DNA of 64,000 nucleotides, taken from contig JASPKZ010003432.1 of NCBI GenBank assembly GCA_030220185.1, positions 2,406,501 to 2,470,500 of the forward strand, given 5' to 3'. Below the pieces are notes generated by a model that was not told the origin of the DNA, did no database searches, and was given only the letters and a program-made list of their open reading frames with translations. Of this stretch, positions 21,741 to 32,976 are shown one piece after another (position 1 is the stretch's first letter; every line of letters begins with the position of its first letter). A program made the translations under genes and the position numbers. The stretch is from Diploptera punctata (lineage: Eukaryota; Arthropoda; Insecta; Blattodea; Blaberidae).

Positions 21741-24700
21741 CCACTACCTACAGCCAGTGTGTCAGTATATTTCTTCACTTCTGCTCTTTCACCTTTCACT
21801 TCTTTAAATTGTGATCTCTGTGAAGATACACCTTGGAAATCACCACCTAGTTTCAGATTATCTTGAGGCTTCTTAATAGTTGCTCTTTCACCTCTACCTG
21901 GTTTGAAATCTTCCTTAGAATGAGGACTACCTTGGAATTCACCTTCGACTTTCAGATTATCAGGATGTTTCTTCATGGGCAATCTTTCACCTTTTCCAGT
22001 AGGTTTATAATCATCTCTAGAACGACCATCAACAAAATCTCCCTCAATCTTTAAATTATCTTCATGTTTCTTTATTTCCATTCTTTCACCTCTTACAGCA
22101 CTGTATTCATCTCTAGTTCGATGAATTTCAATGTCACCTTCAACTCTCAAATTATCTTGATGTTTCTTAATCTCAGCTCTTTCTCCTCTTGTTGGTTTAA
22201 AGTCATCTTTAGATCTTGGGCTACCCTCAAAGTTTCCTTCTACTCTCAAGTTATCTGAATGTTTCTTGATTTCTGCCCTTTCACCTTTCGTTATTTTGAA
22301 ATCATCTCGACTTCGCCTACCTTCAAATGTTCCTCCAACTATGAGATTGTCTTTCTGCTTTTTTACTTCAACTCTTTCACCTTTAACAACCTTGAAATCA
22401 TCTCTACTTCTCTTATCCTCGAAAGAACCTTCAATTTTAAGGTTGTCTGTATGTTTTACAATCTCTGCCCTTTCTCCTCTTACCACAGTATAATCATTTC
22501 TTGAACGATGTTCCTCAAAGCTACCTTCCATTTTCAAGTTGTCCTCATATTTCTTTATCTCTGCTCTTTCACCTTTCACAACAGTATAATCATCACGAGA
22601 TCTTCTGTCAACAAATTCACCTTCAACCTTTAAATTATCTTCGTATCGTTTGATTTCACTACGTTCTGCTTTCACAGTCTTGAAATCATCTTTCGACGTT
22701 GGGCTACCTTCAAATTGACCTTCAACTCTAAGATTATCAGGATGCTTTACAATAGGTGACCTGTCGGCTTTCACATGCTTAAAATCATCTCGCGATCTTT
22801 GATCTTCAAATGTACCTTCTGGTTTTAGATTATCTTTGTATTTTTTTATTTCTGGCCTCTCTCCACGAGTTGGCTTGAAATCATTTCGAGGACGGTGATC
22901 GGTGAATTCACCTTCTAACTTCAAGTTGTCTGTTGGTTTTATAGGTGTCTGTTTTTCAGCTTTTTGTGGAGTGAAATCATCTCTAGGCCTAGGACCGCCA
23001 AATTCTCCTTCGGTTTTCAAGTTATCAGGATGTTTCACAATAGGTGGTCGTTCTCCTGAACCAAACTTTTGTTCTCTCGGTCTGTCGAATTCGCCTTCCA
23101 ATTTCAAATTGTCAGGATGTCTTATAGGCGAAGGTCGTTCTCCTTTTCCAGGAGTAAAATCATCTCGAGTTCTGTGACCGTCGAAATCTCCTTCTGGTTT
23201 TAAATTGTCAGGATGTTTAACAACACTTGCGCGATCACCTTTGCCAGGCATCTCATGCATGGGTCTGTCGAAATCTCCTTCCAATTTTAAATTGTCAGGA
23301 TGTCTTATAGGCGAAGGTCGTTCTCCTTTTCCAGGAGTAAAATCATCTCGAGTTCTGTGACCATCGAAATCTCCTTCTGGTTTTAAATTGTCAGGATGTT
23401 TAACAACACTTGCGCGATCACCTTTGCCAGGCATCTCATGCATGGGTCTGTCGAAATCTCCTTCCAATTTTAAATTGTCAGGATGTCTTATAGGCGAAGG
23501 TCGTTCTCCTTTTCCAGGAGTAAAATCATCTCGAGTTCTGTGACCGTCGAAATCTCCTTCTGGTTTTAAATTGTCAGGATGTTTAATAACACTTGCGCGA
23601 TCACCTTTGCCAGGCGTCTCATGCATGGGTCTGTCGAAATCTCCTTCCAATTTTAAATTGTCAGGATGTCTTATAGGTGAAGGTCGTTCTCCTTTTCCAG
23701 GAGTAAAATCATCTCGAGTTCTGTGACCGTCGAAATCTCCTTCTGGTTTTAAATTGTCAGGATGTTTAACCACGTTAGCACGATCGCCTTTGCCAGGTTT
23801 CTCGCGAATTGGTCTGTCGAAATCTCCTTCCAGTTTTAAGTTATCAGGATGTTTAATAGGAGATGGTTTTTCTCCTTTTCCGGGAGAATAATCTTCTCGT
23901 GATCTAGGACCTCCGAAATCTCCTTCTGGTTTCAGATTGTCAGGATGTCTTTTGATTTCGGCTCTTTGTCCTTTCAGTGGTTTCTTTTCCAGCGGTTTTT
24001 CAAATTCTCCTTCTATCTTTAGATTATCGGGATGTTTTATTGGAGAAGGCCTTTCTCCATACCCTGGTTGGTAATCATCTCTAGTACGAGATCCTGTAAA
24101 TTTACCTTCTGGTTTGAGATTATCTGTATATTTCTTTATTTCAGACCGTTCTCCTTTTACCACTTTATAGTCGTCTCTGGATCGATGGTCGATAAATTCT
24201 CCTTCTATTTTGAGATTATCTTCATGTTTTCTCACTTCCACCCTTTCTGTTGTCTTTGCCATGTAATCATCACGAGAGCGTCGAACTTCCCATTCCCCTT
24301 CAATCCTGAGATTATCTTCATGCTTAGTTATATCGGCGCGTTCTCCTCTGACAGGTTTAAAATCATCTTTTGAATGTGGACTTCCTTCGAATTCGCCTTC
24401 GACTTTAAGATTGTCGGGACGTTTCTTTGGTTGGACTCTTTCAATTTGAACAGGTTTGAAGTCATCTCTGGTTCTTGTTGCTACAAACTCTGCATCAGTA
24501 ACTTTTAAATTATCTTCGTGCTTGACAACTTCAGAGCGTTCTCCTCTTACAGCTCTGTAATCATCTCTAGATCTGTACTCAGTGAACTCGCCCTCCATTT
24601 TCAAATTGTCTCGCTGAACTTTCACATCTGCCCTTTCACCCTTCAAGCCAGTGAAGTCATCTCGAGTTCTTCGAACAATAAAGTCTCCTTCCATTTTAAG

Positions 24701-27700
24701 ATTGTCTTCGTGTTTTGTGATTTGTGTCCTTTCAACCAAAGTACTAGAAAATGCATCCCTAGCTCGAGTATCTATGAATTCACCTTCCAATTTCAGATTA
24801 TCAGGATGTCTAACCTGCTGAGGTCTATCTCCCTTCACAGGAGTGAAGTCATCTCTGGACCTGTGACCTTCAAAATCACCTTCTGGTTTCAGATTATCGG
24901 GGTGTTTTTTAATTTCTGCTCTTTCACCTTTGGTGGGTGTGATCTGTTTCGGCCGTTCAAATTCTCCTTCCATCTTCAAATTATCCGGATGTCTAATGGG
25001 ACTAGGTTTTTCTCCCTTCTTTGGTTGGTAGTCATCCCTGGTTCTAATACCACCAAATTCGCCTTCAGGTTTCAGATTGTCAGGATGTTTACGAATTTCT
25101 GGCCTCTCGCCTTTAACTGGTTTGTAATCGTTTCGTGGCCGATGAGAATCAAATTCACCTTCAACTCTCAAATTGTCCGGATGACGAACTTGTTTTGGAC
25201 GTTCAGCCTTTTACAGGAGTAAAATCATCACGACTTCTTGGACCTCCAAATTCACCTTCTGGTTTTAGATTATCATTGTACCTCTTAATCTCAGATCTTT
25301 CACCAATACATTCTTTGTAATCATCTCTTGTTCTCATATCCACGAATTCTCCTTCCAACTTCAGATTATCTTCATACCTCTTGATTTCTACTCTTTCCAC
25401 ATTCGTTACCTTATAATCATCTCTTGACCTATGCATTTCTACTTCACCTTCAAGCTTTAGGTTATCCGTGTGTTTACGTATTTCAGCACGTTCGCCTTTA
25501 ACAACTTTAAAATCATCTCTACTTCTGGAATCGATGAAGTCTCCTTCCATTGTCAAGTTATCGGAATATTTCTTTACTGGTACTCTTTCACCTTTCATTG
25601 GCGAAAAATCATCTCTTGACCTGCGATCATCAAATGAACCTTCAGGTTTCAAGTTGTCAGGGTGTTTCTTAATTTCTGCTCTTTCACCTCTGACCGGAGT
25701 GACGTCTTGAGGTCGTTCAAATTCACCTTCCATCTTAAGGTTGTCAGGATGCCTGACTTGTTTAGGTCTTTCTGCACTTAAAGGTTTGAACTCATCACGA
25801 GATCTGTAAGTTACAAAATCTCCTTCAGTTTTTAAGTTGTCATCATGCCTAACAATATCAGCACGCTCGCCAACTCTATATTCTACTATTTGCCTACCCT
25901 CGAATTCTCCTTCCATTCTTAAATTATCTTCATGCCTCACTATTTCAGACCGTTCCCCACGAATGAATTCTATCGTCTTTCGTTTTTCAAATTCACCCTC
26001 AGTCTTCAAGTTATCCTTCGGTTTTTTAACATCAGCTCTTTCACCTTTAACTGGCCTGAAATCATCTTTTGATTTTGGAGTACCTTCGAATTCTCCTTCA
26101 GGGTGAAGATTATCTTTAGGTCTTTTTACATCTGCACGTTCTCCTCTTGTAGATTTGAAGTCCTCTCGAGTTCTTGGTGTTCCTTCGAAATCACCTTCTG
26201 GTTTAAGATTATCTTGTGGTCTTTTAACATCTGCTCTATCGCCTCGAGTAGGCTTGTAATCATCTCTAGATCTAGGTCTACCTTCAAACTCTCCTTCAGG
26301 ATGAAGATTATCTGCAGGTCTTTTAACGTCAGCTCTGTCTCCTTTTGTAGGTCTGAAATCATCCCTGGATCTTGGACTTCCTTCAAAATCGCCTTCGGGT
26401 CTCAAATTATCCTTAGGCTTTTTCACAGGTGCTCTGTCCGCAGGACCTACCTTTTGTTTCTCTGGCCTGTCGAAGTCTCCTTCAAGTTTCAAGTTATCAG
26501 GATGTCTGATTATGTCTGCACGTTCACCAGGACCATATCTTTCTGGTATCGGTCTTGCAAATTCTCCTTCTGGACGCAAGTTATCTCTAGGTTTTCTTTA
26601 CGTCCGCGCGGTCTCCTCTCGTAGGTTGGAAATCGTCCCTGGAACGCGGAGTCCCTTCAAATTCCCCTTCAGGGCGTAGATTATCCTGAGGCCTTCTTAC
26701 ATCAGCTCGTTCACCGCGAGTTGGCTTGAAATCATCTCGAGTTCTTGGAGTTCCTTCAAATTCACCCTCTGGCCAAAGATTATCCTGTGGTTTCTTAATA
26801 TCTGCCCTGTCTCCGCGGGTAGGCTGGAAGTCATCTCTTGACCGAGGGGTGCCCTCGAAAGTTCCTTCAGGTCGGAGATTATCTGTTGGTTTTTTCACGT
26901 CAGCTCGATCTCCTCGTGTGGGTTTGTAATCGTCTCTTGATCTAGGAGTGCCCTCAAAGTCACCTTCCGGACGCAAATTATCCCGTGGTTTTTTGACTGG
27001 AGCTCTGTCTGCAGGACCTACTCTGGGTTTTTCAGGTCTATCGAAATCTCCTTCTAGTTTCAAATTATCAGGATGTCGGATTATATCAGCTCGGTCACCG
27101 GGTCCGTATTTTTCAGGAGTAGGTCTTTCGAACTCACCTTCTGGACGCAAGTTATCTTTAGGTTTCTTGACATCAGCACGATCACCTCTTGTAGGTTTGA
27201 AATCATCCTTGGATCTAGGCGTTCCTTCAAATTCTCCTTCAGGACGAAGATTATCTTGTGGTTTTTTAACGTCAGCTCTCTCTCCGCGAGTTGGTTTGAA
27301 GTCATCTCGAGTTCTTGGAGTACCTTCAAAATCGCCTTCAGGTTTCAAGTTATCTTTTGGTTTCCTTACAGGTGCTCTGTCTGCAGGGCCAAATGTTGCT
27401 TTTTGTGGCCTGTCGAAGTCCCCTTCAAGTCTCAAGTTATCAGGATGTCGAATTATATCTGCACGTTCCCCAGGACTGTGTCTTTCTGGAGAAGGTCTTT
27501 CGAACTCACCTTCTGGACGCAAATTATCTTTTGGTTTCTTGACATCAGCACGATCTCCTCTCGCAGGCTGAAAGTCATCCCTAGATCTAGGTGTTCCTTC
27601 AAATTCTCCCTCAGGGCGTAGGTTGTCCTGTGGTCTTCTCACATCAGCTCTTTCTCCACGTGTTGCCTTGAAGTCATCTCGAGATCTTGGCGTTCCTTCA

Positions 27701-30700
27701 AAATCGCCTTCTGGTCGAAGGTTATCTTGTGGTCTTTTAACATCTGCCCTGTCACCATGTGTTGGCTGATAATCGTCTCTTGATCTTGGGGTACCTTCGA
27801 ATTCGCCTTCAGGACGAAGGTTATCTATTGGACGTTTGACTTCAGCCCTGTCTCCCTTTGTGGGTTGGAAATCGTCTCTAGATCTTGGAGTTCCTTCAAA
27901 ATCACCTTCAGGTTGTAAATTATCTTTAGGTTTCTTTATCGGAGCTCTGTCTGCAGGACCTATTTTAGATTTCTCTGGTCTGTCAAAATCTCCTTCAAGT
28001 TTCAAATTATCAGGATGTCGAACTATATCCGCACGATCACCAGGTCCATATTTCTCTGCGATTGGTCTTTCAAATTCGCCTTCTGGGCGTAAGTTGTCTT
28101 TTGGCTTCTTGACGTCAGCGCGATCTCCTCTAGTAGGTTGGGAAATCGTCTCTAGATTTAGGTGTCCCTTCAAATTGTCCTTCGGGTCGAAGATTATCTT
28201 GAGGTCTTCTGACATCGGCACGTTCTCCGCGAGTTGGTTTGAAATCCTCTCTAGTTCTTGGAGTTCCTTCAAATTCACCTTCTGGCCATAGATTATCCTG
28301 TGGTTTTTTAACATCTGCTCTTTCACCACGTGTTGGTTTATAATCATCTTTAGATTTTGGTGTTCCTTCAAATATTCCTTCGGTGCGAAGATTGTCCGTC
28401 GGTTTTATCACATTAGCTCGATCACCTCTTGTTGGTTTAAAGTCATCTCTAGATTTGGGAGTTCCCTCGAAATCCCCTTCTGGCTTTAAATTGTCTTTAG
28501 GTTTTTTGACGGGAGCTCTTTCACCAGGACCTATTTTCGGTTTCGTAGGTCTATCAAAATCTCCTTCTAATTTCAAATTATCAGGATGTTTGACAATTTC
28601 TGCCCTTTCTCCAGGACCATATTCTTCTGGCAATGTCCTTTCAAATTCTCCTTCCGGACGTAAGTTATCTCTGGGTTTCTTGACATCTGCACGGTCTCCT
28701 CTCATTGGTTGGAAATCATCTCTTGACCTAGGAGTTCCTTCAAATTCCCCCTCTGGTCGAAGATTATCTACTGGCCTCTTTACATTAGCACGCTCACCCC
28801 TAGTTGGTTTAAAATCATCACGGTTTGTTGGCGTGCCTTCGAATTCACCTTCTGTTCTTAGATTGTCTTTAGGTTTCTTCACATCTGCTCTTTCACCCCT
28901 CATAGGTTGATAGTCATCCCTTGACCTAGGGGTGCCTTCAAATTCACCTTCAGGACGAAGATTGTCTAAAGGCTTTCTAACGTCTGCTCGATCTCCCTTT
29001 GCTGGTTTATAATCATCTCTAGATCGCGGAGTGCCTTCAAATTCTCCTTCCGGTTGTAAATTATCACGAGGTTTCTTGACTTCAGCTCTTTCACCTGGTC
29101 CCACTTTCTGTTTAAGAGGTCTATCAAAATCTCCTTCCAGCTTTAGATTATCCGGGTGACGTATAATATCAGGTCTCTCCCCAGGTCCGTATTTCTGGGG
29201 AACAGGTCTTTCAAATTCACCTTCAGGTTTTAAGTTATCTTTTGGTTTTTTGACATCAGCACGATCCCCCTTAGCTGGCTGATAGTCGTCTCTAGACCTT
29301 GGTGTACCTTCGAATTCGCCTTCAGGATGTAGATTATCCTTAGGTTTTTTGACATCTGCACGCTCACCTCTTGTAGGTTTATAATCATCTCGAGTTCTTG
29401 GAGTTCCTTCGAATTCACCTTCTGGCATAAGATTATCTTGTGGTTTTTTAACGTCTGCTATCGCCTCGAACTGGTTTAAAATCATCTCTTGATCTTGGAG
29501 TTCCTTCAAACTCACCCTCAGGTCGAAGGTTATCAGTTGGGCGCTTCACATCAGCTCTGTCTCCTTTCGTAGGCTTGAAATCATCTTTAGACCGTGGAGT
29601 TCCTTCGAAATCGCCTTCTGGTCTTAAATTATCTTTAGGTTTCTTTATCGGTGCTCTGTCAGCTGATCCTACTCTTGGTTTCTCTGGTCTGTCAAAATCA
29701 CCTTCCAGTTTCAAATTATCAGGATGTCGGATTATGTCGGCACGATCACCAGGACCGTATTTTTCAGCAATTGGTCTTTCAAATTCGCCTTCTGGGCGCA
29801 AATTGTCTTTTGGCTTCTTGACGTCAGCACGATCTCCTCTCATTGGTTGGAAGTCATCCCTTGATCTAGGTGTTCCTTCAAATTCTCCTTCAGGACGTAA
29901 ATTATCTTGTGGCCTTCTTACATCTGCTCTCTCTCCGCGAGTTGGTTTAAAGTCATCTCGGCTTCTTGGCGTTCCTTCAAACTCGCCTTCAGGACGAAGA
30001 TTATCTGTTGGTCGCTTCACATCAGCTCTGTCACCTTTTGCGGGTTTGAAGTCATCTCTAGATCTTGGAGTTCCCTGGAAATCTCCTTCAGGTTTCAAGT
30101 TGTCTTTCGGTTTCTTTACCGGTGCTCTGTCTGCAAGACCTATTTTAGATATTTCTGGCCTATCAAAGTCTCCTTCAAGTTTCAAGTTATCTGGATGTCG
30201 GATTATGTCTGCCCGTTCACCAGGACCGTATTTTTCAGGAGTAGGTCTTTCAAATTCGCCTTCAGGGCGTAGATTATCCTTTGGCTTCCTGACATCCACG
30301 CGATCGCCTCTAGTTGGTTTGAAGTCATCTTTTGATCTTGGAGTTCCCTCAAAATCACCCTCTGGACGTAAGTTGTCTTGAGGTCTCCTTACATCAGCTC
30401 TTTCTCCCCGTGTTGGTTTGAAGTCATCTCGGCTCTTGGGCGTTCCCTCGAAATCACCTTCTGGTTTAAGATTATCTTGTGGTCTTTTAACATCTGCTCT
30501 ATCGCCTCGAGTAGGCTTGTAATCATCTCTAGATCTAGGACTACCTTCAAACTCTCCTTCAGGACGAAGATTATCTGCAGGTCTTTTAACGTCAGCTCTG
30601 TCTCCTTTTGTAGGTCTGAAATCATCCCTGGATCTTGGACTTCCTTCAAAATCGCCTTCGGGTCTCAAATTATCCTTAGGCTTTTTCACAGGTGCTCTGT

Positions 30701-32976
30701 CCGCAGGACCTACCTTTTGTTTCTCTGGCCTGTCGAAGTCTCCTTCAAGTTTCAAGTTATCAGGATGTCTGATTATGTCTGCACGTTCACCAGGACCATA
30801 TCTTTCTGGTATCGGTCTTGCAAATTCTCCTTCTGGACGCAAGTTATCTCTAGGTTTCTTTACGTCCGCGCGGTCTCCTCTCGTAGGTTGGAAATCGTCC
30901 CTGGAACGCGGAGTCCCTTCAAATTCCCCTTCAGGGCGTAGATTATCCTGAGGCCTTCTTACATCAGCTCGTTCACCGCGAGTTGGCTTGAAATCATCTC
31001 GAGTTCTTGGAGTTCCTTCAAATTCACCCTCTGGCCAAAGATTATCCTGTGGTTTCTTAATATCTGCCCTGTCTCCGCGGGTAGGCTGGAAGTCATCTCT
31101 TGACCGAGGGGTGCCCTCGAAAGTTCCTTCAGGTCGGAGATTATCTGTTGGTTTTTTCACGTCAGCTCGATCTCCTCGTGTGGGTTTGTAATCGTCTCTT
31201 GATCTAGGAGTGCCCTCAAAGTCACCTTCCGGACGCAAATTATCCCGTGGTTTTTTGACTGGAGCTCTGTCTGCAGGACCTACTCTGGGTTTTTTCAGGT
31301 CTATCGAAATCTCCTTCTAGTTTCAAATTATCAGGATGTCGGATTATATCAGCTCGGTCACCGGGTCCGTATTTTTCAGGAGTAGGTCTTTCGAACTCAC
31401 CTTCTGGACGCAAGTTATCTTTAGGTTTCTTGACATCAGCACGATCACCTCTTGTAGGTTTGAAATCATCCTTGGATCTAGGCGTTCCTTCAAATTCTCC
31501 TTCAGGACGAAGATTATCTTGTGGTTTTTTAACGTCAGCTCTCTCTCCGCGAGTTGGTTTGAAGTCATCTCGAGTTCTTGGAGTACCTTCAAAATCGCCT
31601 TCTGGACGAAGATTATCTTGTGGCTTTTTCACATCTGCCCTTTCACCATGTGTAGGTTGGTAGTCATCTCTTGATCGAGGAGTACCTTCAAAAATTCCTT
31701 CGGGGTGGAGATTATCTATAGGTTTTTTTACATCTGCTCGGTCACCTCTTGTAGGTTTGTAGTCATCTCTTGAGCGAGGTTTACCCTCAAATTCTCCTTC
31801 GGGACGTAAATTATCTTTAGGTTTATTCACGGGAGCTCTTTCTCCAGGTCCGACTTTTGTTTGTGTAGGTCGGTCAAAGTCTCCTTCAAGTTTCAAATTA
31901 TCAGGATGTTTTACAATTTCTGCTCTTTGTCCAGGACCATATTCGCTAGGTAACGGCCTTTCGAATTCACCTTCTGGTCTCAAATTATCTTTAGGTTTTT
32001 TCATTGGTACCCGATCTCCTCTCGCTGGTTGAAAATCGTCTTTTGATTTAGGAGTTCCTTCGAAAGTTCCCTCGGTTATCAAGTTGTCTTTTGGTTTTTT
32101 AAGCTCAGTTCTGTCTCCTCGTGTTGGCTTATAGTCTTCTCTAGATCTTGGTGAACCTTCAAATTGTCCTTCCGGACGCAAATTATCTATTGGTTTTGAT
32201 GGACTTACTCGATCTGCTATTGACGGTTTGTAATCATCTCTTGTACGAGGAGTACCTTCGAAGTCTCCTTCAGGTTTAAGATTATCTTTTGGCTTTTTCA
32301 CTGGTACTCTTTCACCTTTTACATGTTTGAAATCCTCTTTTGATTTTGCTGTAGCATCGAAAGTTCCTTCAATTTTAAGATTATCTTTGTAACGTATTTG
32401 TGTTTGTCTAATATCTTTTTCTTGGTATGCTCTATAAACTTCCTGGGAAGTAGTTGTGCGATTTTCAAATGTACCTTCGTCTACACGAAGATTATCTTTA
32501 TGGACAATTCTATCAATTTCTTGTTTAGTATGTGGTCTCTTATATTCTTCGGTATTTGTTGTCTGAAAATACATTTCTCCGTCTTGTTTCGTCCATGTTC
32601 GGCGTCGTTCTGGTTTTTCTCTTATGCCGATCTTTTCAGTGAAATCCACCTTTGATGAAGATTCAAATGTCATATTTCCTTCAGTTGTCAAATTATCAAC
32701 GTGCTTTTTCACTTCTGTTCTTGATATAACCTGATGAGCTTGATATGCATCTTTGGAACTCGTGATGCCTTGAAAATTTCCTAATTCAGGCGCAAGATTG
32801 TCCCGATGACGTCGAGGTTGTTCTGGTTTCACAGCCCAGCGTTCAGGGTAATCTTCTCGATTTTTTGTAGAGCTCACAAACTGTCCTTCTGGAAGTTGAA
32901 GATTATCTGGATGCTTTTTCACAATTGCTCTTTCTGGAGTGACAACCTTGAAGTCTTCTTTCAGACGGGAGGTTCC
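20330..32976 (-). CDS. giant terminal exon (about 4,214 codons) with five frame breaks
   Basis: It starts GTSRLKEDFKVVTPERAIVK and ends ...FKHTRDTQKHSFYLPVVSN and TAA. Six open stretches follow each other in the same strand (joins near 31290, 29458, 28140, 26593, 25206). Each break is a 1- or 2-base indel seen by comparing neighbouring modules, and the net +2 restores frame exactly. About 118 modules come first, then from about 21740 downward a Ser/Thr/Gln-rich tail with an SKTSHM-type pair, six or seven consecutive Gln, and a last degenerate module (RRDNLSVGGGSFQG). A 12.6-kb exon is exceptional. The breaks are more likely sequence errors than pseudogenisation because no other stops occur. 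Confidence 0.8.

Larger units (their letters stand above)
25230..32320 (-). repeat. 570-bp higher-order repeat array in the coding exon
   Basis: The block [29-residue KYGPGERADIIRHP module + 29-residue GPADRAPVKKP module + four 33-residue SRDD modules] recurs. The GPADRA/GPGERA marker codons fall near 26450, 27010, 27380, 27950, 28530, 29100, 29660, 30140, 30710, 31275 and 31850. Most spacings are 560-580 bp (190 residues = 4 x 33 + 2 x 29). The short ones (about 370 and 480 bp) fit loss of two and one 33-residue modules. Confidence 0.8.
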
